A stretch of 18,681 bases of DNA from an uncultured Oscillospiraceae bacterium (GCA_934569195.1 CAKTKB010000015.1:1-18681), one strand, 5' to 3'; positions 6,590 through 14,893 are shown, counted from the first letter of the stretch. The notes: generated from the letters alone by a model not told the origin. Translations and numbers: made by a program.

Positions 6590-8434
6590 ATGGTTTCGCC
6601 TAAACGTACCCTCCAGCACACCCCCGCAGACTGTCTGGGCAGGCTTCTCAGCGCCTGGCTGCTGGCAGCCGCTATGGAGTACCTGCTTCTCCCTGCCGCC
6701 TCCCGCAGCCTTGCAGAGCTGCTTGCGCCGGCCAATATGCGCCTGCCCCGCGTGCTTCTGATGACCCTGGCCGCCTTCGTTCTGCTCACCCTTTGCTCTA
6801 CGTCCGCTCCCATTCGCAGATTCCGGCGATGGGTTCCTTTCGGCAGCTTTTTCCTGCTGTCCGTGCTGAGCCTCGCCGCATCCTTTCAGCCTGTCTATCT
6901 CGGCGCCTGCTGCCTGATTCTGGCCGTTCTGGCCGTTTACGGCGCAAAGGGCTGGGACGCCTCTCCCCGTTCCCTCTCTCCGGCCCCCCGTCGTAGGAGC
7001 GATCGAGCGTGGGTGCTGGCTTCCGCCGTATTGGCCGTTCTCTTCCTTCTGCTGGTCAGCATATGGACCGTCGCCCGGTATAAAGCCTTCTGCACCTCCA
7101 CCTATGACTTCGGAATCTTTGCCCAGATGTTTCACAGTATGCGCACCGGCGGCACGCCCCTGACGACGCTGGAGCGGGATGGGCTGCTCTCCCACTTTCA
7201 GGTCCACGTCTCCCCGTCCTACTATCTTTTGCTGCCCTTTTACTGTCTCTATCCCCATCCGGAAACCCTGCAGGTGCTCCAGGCAGCCGTCCTGGCCAGC
7301 GCGGTTATTCCCATGTGGAAGCTGGCCCGGCTGCATGGACGCAGCGCGCCGGAGTGCTTCCTGCTATGCGCCATTGTCCTGCTTTTTCCCCCGGTCAGCG
7401 CCGGCACCGGCTACGACATTCACGAAAACTGCCTGCTCCTGCCCGGGCTGCTCTGGCTGCTGTACGCCGCGGATAAGAAATTGCCCTGGCTGCTGGCCCT
7501 CAGCGCCCTTCTGACCCTGGGCATCAAGGAGGATGCCGCCGTGTACGTCGCCGTTGCGGGGCTGTACATTCTGCTTCGCGGCCTTCTGGCCCAAAAGGCC
7601 GGGCGCTGGGACCGACTTGCAGGCGGCGCGCTGACGGCGGGCGCCGTTGTCTGGTTCCTGGCGGTCACCGCCTATCTCGCTACCAGCGGAGACGGCGTCA
7701 TGAACTATCGGTATGCCAATTTCCTGTACAACGGCTCCAATTCCCTGGTAACCGTAATTTTCGCCGTCATCATGTGTCCGATGAAGGCCGTGTACGAATG
7801 CGCCGACCCGGTTAAGCTGGGGTATCTCTCCGTGAGCCTGCTGCCCCTGCTGGGTCTGCCTCTTCTGACCCGGCGCTATGAGCGTTACCTGCTGCTGATT
7901 CCCTATATTCTGGTCAATCTGATGTCCGACTACACCTATCAGCACAACATTTTCTTCCAGTACAGCTTTGGCTCCGCTGCGTTTTTGCTCTATCTCACCC
8001 TGGTAAACGCATCCGATTGGAAAAAGGCCGTCCCCCGGCGGCTGATCTGCCTGGCTGCGGCGGCAGCCTGCGCGATTGCGCTTTGCGTCCAGGTCGTGCC
8101 CACCGCCCTGTACTATCCCCGGCGCTGTCAGCAGAACCGGCAGGAATATCAGCTGACGGAGGCGGCTCTGGACAAAATCCCCGCAGATGCCTCCGTCGCC
8201 GCCACGGGCTTTTATACGCCCTACCTTTCTCAGCGCGACGTCCTGTACGATGTGCGCTACACGACCCCCGCCCATCTATTGAGCTGCCGCTATGTGGTCC
8301 TGAGCCTGCGGGCGCAGGATAAGGAATACCAGACCTACGGCGGCTTCGACAGTCTGGTCTCCCTTCTGGAACGGGAGGGCTATCAGATGGTCGAAACGCT
8401 TCCAAATGTCCTCGTCATTTATTGCCGGGACTGA
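6590..8434 (+). CDS. DUF2079 polytopic membrane protein (GT-C-like) under a cobalamin riboswitch
   Basis: A 614-residue integral membrane protein. The start is ATG 6590 with AAAGGAG five bases upstream; the frame is open to 6395, but that part lies inside the riboswitch terminators. Hydrophobic segments cover about 20-35, 53-70, 84-118 and 141-161, then many more up to about residue 540. The DUF2079 hallmarks are visible: YDFGIFAQ (172-179), SHFQVHVSP (201-209), YDIHEN (275-280) and IKEDAA (312-317), with acidic residues in the first loops as in GT-C glycosyltransferases. The C-terminal soluble part (about 545-614) resembles the end domain of this family. The biochemical role of DUF2079 is not established. 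It is the only gene behind the plus-strand cobalamin riboswitch and ends at a bidirectional terminator, so it is monocistronic. A role in corrinoid handling is suggested only by context. Confidence 0.88.
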   Translation: MVSPKRTLQHTPADCLGRLLSAWLLAAAMEYLLLPAASRSLAELLAPANMRLPRVLLMTLAAFVLLTLCSTSAPIRRFRRWVPFGSFFLLSVLSLAASFQPVYLGACCLILAVLAVYGAKGWDASPRSLSPAPRRRSDRAWVLASAVLAVLFLLLVSIWTVARYKAFCTSTYDFGIFAQMFHSMRTGGTPLTTLERDGLLSHFQVHVSPSYYLLLPFYCLYPHPETLQVLQAAVLASAVIPMWKLARLHGRSAPECFLLCAIVLLFPPVSAGTGYDIHENCLLLPGLLWLLYAADKKLPWLLALSALLTLGIKEDAAVYVAVAGLYILLRGLLAQKAGRWDRLAGGALTAGAVVWFLAVTAYLATSGDGVMNYRYANFLYNGSNSLVTVIFAVIMCPMKAVYECADPVKLGYLSVSLLPLLGLPLLTRRYERYLLLIPYILVNLMSDYTYQHNIFFQYSFGSAAFLLYLTLVNASDWKKAVPRRLICLAAAAACAIALCVQVVPTALYYPRRCQQNRQEYQLTEAALDKIPADASVAATGFYTPYLSQRDVLYDVRYTTPAHLLSCRYVVLSLRAQDKEYQTYGGFDSLVSLLEREGYQMVETLPNVLVIYCRD

Positions 8435-8440
8435 TTCATA

Positions 8441-8475
8441 AAGCAGGCTGCCCAAGATGTGCAGCCTGCTTTTTT
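8441..8475. terminator. Strong terminator between convergent DUF2079 and DUF624 genes
   Basis: AAGCAGGCTGC (8441-8451) and GCAGCCTGCTT (8461-8471) form a perfect 11-bp stem with a nine-base loop and a T run on the plus strand. On the minus strand the stem is followed only by a short T-rich stretch, but it can serve both converging units. Confidence 0.88.
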
Positions 8476-8488
8476 GTGCGTTCCTGAT

Positions 8489-9151
8489 TTACTTCATAAT
8501 GGTGATGGAGCCTTCTCCCCGCTGGACAGCCTCCACGTTCAGATAAACCGGCTTGAGGATCACGTTTTTCAGGTAAACCACTACGCTGAAGCCCACAATC
8601 ACCCAGAAAATCAACGTCATGACAAAGGTCATCGGTGCAAAAAACAGCAGCAGCACCGGCAGCAGCGTCAGCAGGCACAGCAGCAGCGTCCGCGGAAGCT
8701 TGCACACCGCCAGAATCACGGCGTTGCATACATGCTCCTTCACCGTGTTGCTGTAGCGCACCATCAGGGGGAAGAGATAATTCAGCGTCCCGATCACCAC
8801 CACCGCCAGAACGATCAGCAGCGCATACAGGATGCCTGCCAACGCTCCCCGGAAGTACAGATGAATCAGGATGGCATCCGCGGCCAGCGCGGCACACACC
8901 ACCAGCGTCCCCAGCCAGACCGCCGTCGCCTGCTTGAAATTCTCCTTAAAAGCGGAGAAAAAGCGGCTGCACACCCGGTTATCCGCGTCAAACACCACGT
9001 CCTGCATCACCTTATGCAGCGCCGCAATGGATGCCCCCATGGTAACCACCGGCAGGCTGCACAGCAGAAACAGAAGGTTCAGCAGAATAAAATCCGCCAC
9101 ATGGCTGAGCATCTGCATAAAGGGATTGTCCAGACTAAATAGATTTTTCAT
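8489..9151 (-). CDS. DUF624 (YesL-like) membrane protein
   Basis: A 220-residue protein with about five hydrophobic segments (near 15-45, 75-97, 103-128, 142-165 and 170-195). The N-terminal pattern LFLLCSLPVVTMGASIAALHKVM is diagnostic of the DUF624/YesL family, which is commonly encoded beside carbohydrate ABC transporters and YesMN-type two-component systems. Its function is unproven. It starts at ATG 9151-9149, overlapping the stop of the solute-binding protein gene by one base (TGATG), with AAAGGAG upstream. It is the last gene of the kinase/regulator/binding-protein operon and ends before the terminator at 8441-8475. Confidence 0.9.
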   Translation of the reverse strand: MKNLFSLDNPFMQMLSHVADFILLNLLFLLCSLPVVTMGASIAALHKVMQDVVFDADNRVCSRFFSAFKENFKQATAVWLGTLVVCAALAADAILIHLYFRGALAGILYALLIVLAVVVIGTLNYLFPLMVRYSNTVKEHVCNAVILAVCKLPRTLLLCLLTLLPVLLLFFAPMTFVMTLIFWVIVGFSVVVYLKNVILKPVYLNVEAVQRGEGSITIMK

Positions 9152-10629
9152 CAGTTTTGCTCCTTTGATTCCGGATTTGCCTGTGCCGCCTTATTCGCCA
9201 GCCAGCTATCCACCTGGTTTTGCATGATGGCGCACAGGCTCTGGATTCCGGCCCTGTCCAGCTCATCCCCGAGCTGCTCCAGATAGGCGTCCGGGTCCAC
9301 CGAGCCTGTCATCAGCGCCACATAATATTTTGCATAGATCTGAGAAACGTTGGAATACAGCGTCTCGCAGGCATAATAGTCCGCATTAAAACCCAGAAGC
9401 GGCGAAGAAACCGCCTGCGCATTGAACGCCCGGTAATTGTCCCATTTGTTCGGGTCCTCTCCCACGCAGGTCTTCAGAATGAACCAATTCCCCTGGGTAT
9501 AGGGAACGCCCCGATAGGCGTCCGAAATAATCTGGACCTGATCCTGGTCCGTCAGGGTATAATGTACCCCCTCTATCCCGAATTTAAGCAGGTTCCGCAC
9601 ATCCGGGTCCGTATTCACCGCCGCCAGGAATGCCATGGATTCCTCCGGGTGCTTGGTGGAAGCATTGACCACCATAACGCCGCCCTGGGTAGAGTCCGAC
9701 GTCACCACGGCATTGGAAACCTGAACCGCGACGATGGGGTAGCCGAAGTCCGTGGAGAAGCTGGCCTCGGAATCCGGTCCGCCGCTGGAAATACGGCAGA
9801 AAACCTGCTCATCCGTAAAGCGGGAAACCGCCGTGCGGATGGGCGCATCCTGGTTGATATAGCCCAGCTTATAGTACTTGTGGAGCGTGCGCAGCATCTG
9901 CTTGGCGTAGGGTGTGTCAAACAGATTCACAACGGTACACGACGGATCGTCATTTTTTACCACCAGGGGCACCGTCTCACTGGTCAGGTAGGTATAGTCC
10001 CCCATATTCATCAGATTCAGACGGCTTGTGTCGAAAAACAGCGGAATGCAGTCCGGCTCCTTCTGAGATATCAGCTCCAGCAGCGGCTCCAGAGATTCCA
10101 GGGTGGTATAGCGGCTCACGTCGATCTGATATTTCTCCACCAGCTCCTTGGAAAAAAGGAACTGAATCGGAGACGTCAGCTCCTTATTGGTGGGAATGCC
10201 CCAGATCCGGTCCCGGACGGTAACGCCCTCCCAGAAGCGAGAGTCCACCGCATCGTACAGCTTCTGCCCATCCGTGCGCAGATAATCCGTCATATCCAGC
10301 AGATACCCGGACTGGGCGTTGCGCACGTACAGGTCGGTCCAGGTGAAGGCGATGTCATAGTCCTCTCCCGTCCGCATCAGCGCGTTGAGCTGATCGGTAT
10401 AATCGTTCCAGCCGATTTTATTGTACTCCACCCGGAAGCCGTAGCGCGGGAGGAGAATATCATTGAGCGCCTGATTGACCAGCTTCAAATCCGCATCCGG
10501 CGTACCGATGGTGTAGTAAACCAGAGTCACCGGGTCCTCCGGGAGCGTTTCTCCCCGCAGCCCGGCCGAATTTCCGCAGCCGGACAGCAGCACCATCGCC
10601 AGCAGCAGCGGAAGCATTCTTCTCAGCAT
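9151..10629 (-). CDS. Extracellular solute-binding lipoprotein (ABC-type, DUF3502-like C-terminus)
   Basis: A 492-residue secreted lipoprotein. The N-terminus is a type II signal peptide: MLRR, a hydrophobic core, then lipobox LSGC with the acylated Cys at 18. The mature part opens with PVTLVYYTIGTPDADLKLVNQALNDIL, the first strand and helix of family 1 carbohydrate or oligosaccharide binding proteins, and the C-terminal end (about 425-480, LEQLGDELDRAGIQSLCAIMQNQVDSWL) resembles DUF3502 of LipO-type proteins. It would deliver a sugar or related solute to an ABC importer; the substrate cannot be read from sequence. The start ATG 10629-10627 lies within the last codons of the regulator gene, with GGAGG upstream. 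No permease genes follow, so the partner permeases must be elsewhere, or the protein serves the sensor kinase. Confidence 0.9.
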   Translation of the reverse strand: MLRRMLPLLLAMVLLSGCGNSAGLRGETLPEDPVTLVYYTIGTPDADLKLVNQALNDILLPRYGFRVEYNKIGWNDYTDQLNALMRTGEDYDIAFTWTDLYVRNAQSGYLLDMTDYLRTDGQKLYDAVDSRFWEGVTVRDRIWGIPTNKELTSPIQFLFSKELVEKYQIDVSRYTTLESLEPLLELISQKEPDCIPLFFDTSRLNLMNMGDYTYLTSETVPLVVKNDDPSCTVVNLFDTPYAKQMLRTLHKYYKLGYINQDAPIRTAVSRFTDEQVFCRISSGGPDSEASFSTDFGYPIVAVQVSNAVVTSDSTQGGVMVVNASTKHPEESMAFLAAVNTDPDVRNLLKFGIEGVHYTLTDQDQVQIISDAYRGVPYTQGNWFILKTCVGEDPNKWDNYRAFNAQAVSSPLLGFNADYYACETLYSNVSQIYAKYYVALMTGSVDPDAYLEQLGDELDRAGIQSLCAIMQNQVDSWLANKAAQANPESKEQN

Positions 10630-11450
10630 GGCGGCACCTCCTCCTGTTCCTCCTCGGGCATCGCCTCAGACGGCTCCGCGCCGCCCTGCGCACCGAAATT
10701 GCGCATGGTGCTGGGAGACGTACCGAAATAGTTTTTGAAGTGGGTGTAAAAATTATTGAGCTGAGAATAGCCCACCATACCGGCGATGACCGATATTTTC
10801 TCGTGGGTGTTCTCCAGCAGCCGCTTGGCCTCCAGCATTCGGTAGGCCGTCAGATAATCGGTGAACTTCATCCCTGTATCCTTCAGGAAAATCCGGCCGA
10901 TGTACTTGCTGCTCATGTTGAACATTTCCGCGATTCGGGTAAGGGACTGGGCGCCGCGGCAGTCGCCCTTTACGATCAGAATGATCTTGTTGGTGACCTT
11001 GGAGAAGCGGGAATACTCCATATGCAGCACGGGGTCCACCTCCTGGGGCGTTTCCTCCCGCTCCGGCAGGGTCCCGTGGAGATCCCGGACGATGGTCCGC
11101 TCCACAAAAGCCTGCAGCTCCTTCACGTTCAGGGGCTTGAGAAGGTAATCCTGCGCACTTGCCTGCATGGACCGGCGGATGTACTCATAGTCGTCATAGC
11201 CGGAGATCATACAGAACACCGTCTTCAGCCCGGCGGAACGCAGGTGATTGGCCAGGTCGTAGCCCCAATGATCCCCCAGCTTAATGTCCACCAGCGCCAC
11301 ATGGGGCGAAAAATCCATGGCCTTGGAAACCGCCTCGCTATACGACGCCGCCGTCAGAATGCTGGTAAAGCCATAGCGCGGCCAATCCAGCAGGTATTTG
11401 ATATTATCGCAGATGTCCTTCTCGTCATCCACAATCAGCAGCCGGTACAT
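10623..11450 (-). CDS. YesN-like response regulator with AraC-type DNA-binding domain
   Basis: A 275-residue two-component regulator. It starts at ATG 11450-11448, where the receiver domain begins (MYRLLIVDDE), with GGACGGAG upstream; the longer open frame adds unrelated codons over the kinase gene. The receiver domain (1-120) has the acidic pocket D8-D9, phospho-acceptor Asp55 in ALVDIKLGD and Lys105 in LLKP. A linker leads to an AraC-type double helix-turn-helix at about 165-252, with SLTRIAEMFNMSSKYIGRIFLK as the first helix-turn-helix and ISVIAGMVGYSQLNNFYTHFKNYFG as the second. The C-terminal tail is acidic. It overlaps the kinase gene by 26 nt. It probably activates sugar-uptake or sugar-degradation genes, here or elsewhere. 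Confidence 0.95.
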   Translation of the reverse strand: MYRLLIVDDEKDICDNIKYLLDWPRYGFTSILTAASYSEAVSKAMDFSPHVALVDIKLGDHWGYDLANHLRSAGLKTVFCMISGYDDYEYIRRSMQASAQDYLLKPLNVKELQAFVERTIVRDLHGTLPEREETPQEVDPVLHMEYSRFSKVTNKIILIVKGDCRGAQSLTRIAEMFNMSSKYIGRIFLKDTGMKFTDYLTAYRMLEAKRLLENTHEKISVIAGMVGYSQLNNFYTHFKNYFGTSPSTMRNFGAQGGAEPSEAMPEEEQEEVPPC

Positions 11451-13146
11451 ATGCTCCGTCCTTTCCCTTTTCTTGAATTTGCACCTCGATGCACACACCG
11501 GCCCGCACACAGTTGTGTACAGACATTTTCAGGCTCTCGCCGTAAAACAGCCGGAGACGGTGATAGACATTTTGCAGCCCGATGCCGCTGCTCTCCGTCT
11601 CCTTGTCGGAAAGCTGGGCATTCAGCTCCTGCAGCTTTTCCGGCTCCATATTGCCCTGGTTATCGAAAATCCGGAACCGGGCCGTCCCGTCCGACAGCTC
11701 TCCGGCCAGGACAATGACCTTCATGCTGTCGTCGTTGTGAAAATTATGCTTGAAGAAGTTCTCCACAATGGGCTGAATCCAGATCTTGGGCGTGGGAATT
11801 TTTTCCATTTCCTCGGGTATATCGCAGTGATACAGGAAATGGTCCCCATACAGAAAGCCCATCAGATCCAGATACTGCCGGGTGATCTCCATCTCCCGGC
11901 CGATTGTAATGATCGGCTCGGTCTTGACAATGTTGCGGTAAAGCTGGCCCAGATCCGCCGTAGCCTCCGCCACCTCCGATGCGCCGGACAGAATGGCCCG
12001 CATACGGATTCGCTCCAGGGTGTTGTAGAGAAAGTGGGGGTTCAGCTGGGCGCTGAGCATATCCATCTGCGCCTGCTGCTGCCGGATGGTCAGCTCATAC
12101 TTCTGCTGAATCAGCACCTCCAGGTGATGATACAGCGCATTCAGGTGCTGGGCAATGTCGGAAAATTCATCGTCCCGCCCCTGGGTATCCACCGGCACAA
12201 AGTGGTTGCTGCGGGCCGCCTCCATGCTCTGGAGAATCGTCCCCAGATAATCGGAGTCTCTGGAAAACTGCCGCATCAAAATCCCGGTAATCAGGCCGAA
12301 CACCAGCAAAACCGCCACCAGAACCAGGAAAAACTGGCTCATGGGCTTTTGCAGGTAGGGCATGGCGGGCGCCATATAGATCGCCGTATAGCCGAATTGC
12401 TCGGAGGTATGGGCGCAGTAGTAGATCGGCGTGCCCCCGGCGCGGACCATTCCCATTTCCGCCCCGTTCACCTGGCTGATATCCAGCGGGATATCCCCCA
12501 GCGCAATGCTGTTGCCCCGGATATTCAGCCAAACGCCGTAGTTCCTGCTGCCGCAGAAGGACGCCGCTATCGGGCTGCCCACATCCAGGATAAAGTTCAC
12601 CTTTCCGGCGTAGGCGGAATCCCGGTGGATATCCTTGGAATAGACACAGCCGGTCTTTGCAAGCGCCTCCGCCGTATCCATATCGATGATTTTCTGCCGG
12701 CACGAGCCGGCTCCGCCGTATTCCATCTCCACCAGATTGCGCGTAGAGTAATACACGATATACCGGATAGAATAGTTGCTGGTATACGCCAGGGAATCGC
12801 ACAGATCCAGATAGCTCTCATTGGTGTTGTAGGGGCTGAGCAAACGCCCGCGGGCATACTCCGCCGGTGTGGCGCCAAAAAACTTGAAAAAGTCATACAG
12901 TATGGCCGGATTGGCATACAGGCGGGTGATAAACGCGTCTATGTCCCGCGTCACGCCCTGAATCTTTGTCTCCGCCTCCCGGAACGCCATTGCGCTGTCC
13001 GCCTCAAAGCTTGCCATGGCATTTGCCTGGCCGTTGCGCCAGAAAAAGGACAGCAGCACGACCGAGAAAATCAGCACGATCACAAGATAAAAGCAGAACG
13101 TGCGGCGGTAAATCCGCAGATGCAGGAAAACCGACGGCTTTGCCAC
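11425..13146 (-). CDS. YesM-like sensor histidine kinase
   Basis: A 573-residue membrane sensor kinase. It starts with GTG 13146-13144 behind GGAGGGG. Seen in order: TM1 (about 16-36); a large extracellular sensor region (about 38-268, dCACHE-like in size); TM2 (about 271-292); a HAMP-like helix region (about 293-348); the His_kinase segment with QLNPHFLYN (368-375, phospho-acceptor His371); and an HATPase domain with N-box IQPIVENFFKHNF (457-469) and G-box GIGLQN (521-526). This order is the LytS/YesM class. It is the first gene of the operon and is translationally coupled to its regulator. The likely signal is extracellular carbohydrate, perhaps sensed with the solute-binding protein of the same operon; this is inference. 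Confidence 0.95.
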   Translation of the reverse strand: MAKPSVFLHLRIYRRTFCFYLVIVLIFSVVLLSFFWRNGQANAMASFEADSAMAFREAETKIQGVTRDIDAFITRLYANPAILYDFFKFFGATPAEYARGRLLSPYNTNESYLDLCDSLAYTSNYSIRYIVYYSTRNLVEMEYGGAGSCRQKIIDMDTAEALAKTGCVYSKDIHRDSAYAGKVNFILDVGSPIAASFCGSRNYGVWLNIRGNSIALGDIPLDISQVNGAEMGMVRAGGTPIYYCAHTSEQFGYTAIYMAPAMPYLQKPMSQFFLVLVAVLLVFGLITGILMRQFSRDSDYLGTILQSMEAARSNHFVPVDTQGRDDEFSDIAQHLNALYHHLEVLIQQKYELTIRQQQAQMDMLSAQLNPHFLYNTLERIRMRAILSGASEVAEATADLGQLYRNIVKTEPIITIGREMEITRQYLDLMGFLYGDHFLYHCDIPEEMEKIPTPKIWIQPIVENFFKHNFHNDDSMKVIVLAGELSDGTARFRIFDNQGNMEPEKLQELNAQLSDKETESSGIGLQNVYHRLRLFYGESLKMSVHNCVRAGVCIEVQIQEKGKDGAYVPAADCG

Positions 13147-13183
13147 AAGACCCCTCCTCTCCGGCTTTGCTTCCTATCTGTAT

Positions 13184-13212
13184 ATAATACCTTTTTTCCC
13201 GCCGGAGCGCAA
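13184..13212 (-). promoter_or_regulatory. Promoter of the two-component/solute-binding operon
   Basis: On the minus strand: -35 TTGCGC (13212-13207), 17-bp spacer with an A tract, -10 TATTAT (13189-13184), about 40 nt before the GTG of the kinase gene. The -35 match is weak. Confidence 0.6.
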
Positions 13213-13289
13213 GGTCAAATCCGCTTTTTTTCCATTTTCCCCGGGGAATTTCAAAAAACACGGCTTTATGGGAAAAGCGGCGGCAGGCG

Positions 13290-13318
13290 TTGACTTTTCC
13301 GGGGGAATGGGTTACAAT
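13290..13318 (+). promoter_or_regulatory. Promoter of mgtE
   Basis: -35 TTGACT (13290-13295), 17-bp spacer, -10 TACAAT (13313-13318). It leads into a leader of about 190 nt that begins with a hairpin at 13330-13356 (GGGCG...GGCAC loop GTGCC...GCGCCC). Confidence 0.85.
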
Positions 13319-13385
13319 AAGCGAGTATCGGGCGGGCACTTTTTGTGCCTGCGCCCAATTTCTGATATGCAAAGGAGGAAACATC

Positions 13386-13457
13386 ATGGACGCGGGAAGC
13401 AGCAGCAACATACCCGGCCGAAGTAGCGGCTTATACCGGTCCATGACGGTCCGGTAG
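13386..13457 (+). CDS. Putative 23-residue leader peptide upstream of mgtE
   Basis: A short ORF in the mgtE leader: ATG 13386, TAG 13455-13457, with a near-perfect ribosome binding site AAAGGAGG at 13371-13378 (7 nt spacing), as strong as that of mgtE itself. The peptide begins Met-Asp-Ala-Gly, has Ser5-7, Pro10, Arg12, Tyr17, Arg18 and ends Val22-Arg23. No family is recognised. Most of its codons lie inside the RNA structure at 13395-13483, so translating it would open that structure. The position recalls leader peptides of other Mg2+ transport genes such as mgtL and mgtP, but no sequence similarity is claimed. It could also be a chance ORF in a structured RNA. Confidence 0.5.
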   Translation: MDAGSSSNIPGRSSGLYRSMTVR

Positions 13458-13483
13458 CCGTCTGCGGCGGTGTGTTGGCTTCC
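13395..13483 (+). ncRNA. Structured mgtE leader RNA (candidate cis-regulatory element)
   Basis: GGAAGC (13395-13400) pairs with GCTTCC (13478-13483), and after a five-base bulge CAACATACC (13406-13414) pairs with GGTGTGTTG (13469-13477): 15 bp with a single G-U. Inside, CGGCT (13427-13431) and ACCGG (13435-13439) pair with CCGGT (13451-13455) and AGCCG (13456-13460) to make an internal hairpin. The outer helix closes about 20 nt before the mgtE ribosome binding site. It does not match the M-box (ykoK), NiCo or yybP-ykoY elements as I know them. Confidence 0.55.
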
Positions 13484-13516
13484 AATATCGTAAAAACGAA
13501 AAGGAGGAAAACACCT

Positions 13517-14893
13517 ATGGCAGAACGCTTTGAGATTGTAGAAAAGGCCCTCCTGGCAATGCTGGCGGACAAAAAGTATGCCTCTGCCCGGGACATACTG
13601 GTAACCATGAACCCCAGCGATGTGGCCGCCATTTTTGACGGTCTGGAGGAGACGCAGATTCCCCTTCTGTTTCGCCTGCTTCCCAAGGAGCTGGCGGCGG
13701 AAACCTTTGTAGAGATGGAGCCGGATGCCCAGGAGCTGCTCATCCGGGGCTTCTCGGACAACGAGCTGAAGGAAGTCATCGACGAGCTTTACGTGGACGA
13801 CGCGGCCGACCTGGTGGAAGAAATGCCCGCCAACGTCGTCAAGCGTATTCTCCGTCAGGCGGACCCGGAGATGCGGCGCAGCATCAATCAGATTCTCCGC
13901 TACCCGGAAAATTCCGCCGGCTCCATCATGACCACGGAATATGTTTCCCTGCGGCCCTCCATGACCGTGGGAGAAAGCATCCTGCGCATACGGCGGCAGG
14001 GTGTGGATAAGGAAACCATCTACACCTGCTACGTCACCCGGGACCGGACCCTGGTCGGTCTGGTTACCGTGAAGGATCTGCTCCTGGCGGAGGATGACGA
14101 CACCAAAATTGAAGACATTATGCTCACCAACCTGATCAGCGTCAATACCCAGACCGATCAGGAAGAGGTCGCCCGGATGTTCAGCAAGTACAACTTCCTG
14201 GCGCTTCCCGTTGTGGACGGAGAAAACCGGATGGTGGGTATCGTAACCTTTGACGACGCCATGGACGTCATGGAGGACGAGGCCACCGAGGATATGGAGA
14301 TCATGGCCGGTATGACGCCGTCCGAAAAAACCTACCTCAAAAGCTCCCCCTTTGAGCTTTTCCGCCACCGGATTCCCTGGCTGATGCTGCTGATGGTTTC
14401 GGCCACCTTTACCGGCATGATCATCACCTCCTTTGAGGGCGCTCTGGGGGCGCTGCCTGCCCTGACTGCCTTCATCCCCATGCTGATGGACACCGGCGGT
14501 AACTGCGGCTCTCAGTCCTCCGTCACCGTGATCCGCGCCCTGAGCCTGGGCGAGCTGAAATTCGGGAATCTGCTGGAGGTCATCTGGAAAGAGATCCGGA
14601 CCGCCGTGCTGTGCGGCATTGCTCTGGCTGCCGTCTGTTTCCTGAAAATTCTGCTGGTGGACCGCCTGATCATGGGCAACACCAGTATCAACCTGCTGGT
14701 AGACGGGGTGGTCTGCTTTGCCCTGGCCGTCACCGTTGTCATTGCAAAAATTGTAGGATGCAGCCTGCCCATGCTGGCCAAGAAGCTGGGCTTCGACCCC
14801 GCCGTCATGGCAAGCCCCTTCATCACGACCATTGTGGACGCCCTGTCTCTTCTGGTATACTTCATGTTTGCCAAGGCAATGCTGCCCCTGTGA
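13517..14893 (+). CDS. mgtE: Magnesium transporter MgtE
   Basis: A 458-residue Mg2+ channel/transporter of the inner membrane. It starts at ATG 13517 with AAGGAGG upstream; the in-frame extension to 13472 overlaps the leader structure. An N-terminal MgtE_N domain (about 10-130, helical repeats with DVAAIFDGLEE and RLLPKELAAETFVEM) is followed by SAGSIMTTEYVS, which opens two CBS domains (about 138-195 and 203-262). These act as the cytoplasmic Mg2+ sensor, and this copy is rich in Asp/Glu (AEDDDTKIED, VMEDEATEDME). The pore domain (about 286-458) contains five hydrophobic segments and the conserved PMLMDTGGNCGSQSS stretch at 321-335. Length and order are typical. It is transcribed alone between its own promoter and terminator, behind an unusual leader. 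Confidence 0.97.
   Translation: MAERFEIVEKALLAMLADKKYASARDILVTMNPSDVAAIFDGLEETQIPLLFRLLPKELAAETFVEMEPDAQELLIRGFSDNELKEVIDELYVDDAADLVEEMPANVVKRILRQADPEMRRSINQILRYPENSAGSIMTTEYVSLRPSMTVGESILRIRRQGVDKETIYTCYVTRDRTLVGLVTVKDLLLAEDDDTKIEDIMLTNLISVNTQTDQEEVARMFSKYNFLALPVVDGENRMVGIVTFDDAMDVMEDEATEDMEIMAGMTPSEKTYLKSSPFELFRHRIPWLMLLMVSATFTGMIITSFEGALGALPALTAFIPMLMDTGGNCGSQSSVTVIRALSLGELKFGNLLEVIWKEIRTAVLCGIALAAVCFLKILLVDRLIMGNTSINLLVDGVVCFALAVTVVIAKIVGCSLPMLAKKLGFDPAVMASPFITTIVDALSLLVYFMFAKAMLPL

Noticed and set aside
9220..10731. Plus-strand 503-codon open frame antisense to the solute-binding protein
   Set aside because: Shadow composition and no domain; the minus strand has a clear lipoprotein with signal peptide.
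11398..13293. Plus-strand 631-codon open frame antisense to the sensor kinase
   Set aside because: No domain, His/Gln/Arg-rich shadow composition; the minus strand encodes a complete YesM-like kinase with all motifs.
13319..13516. M-box (ykoK) magnesium riboswitch upstream of mgtE
   Set aside because: I could not find the conserved M-box segments; the fold seen (15-bp outer helix with inner hairpin) is different. A covariance-model search would settle it.
13430..13520. mgtE starting at an upstream in-frame codon (frame open from 13472)
   Set aside because: The extension lies in the structured leader, and ATG 13517 has a near-perfect ribosome binding site at the right distance.
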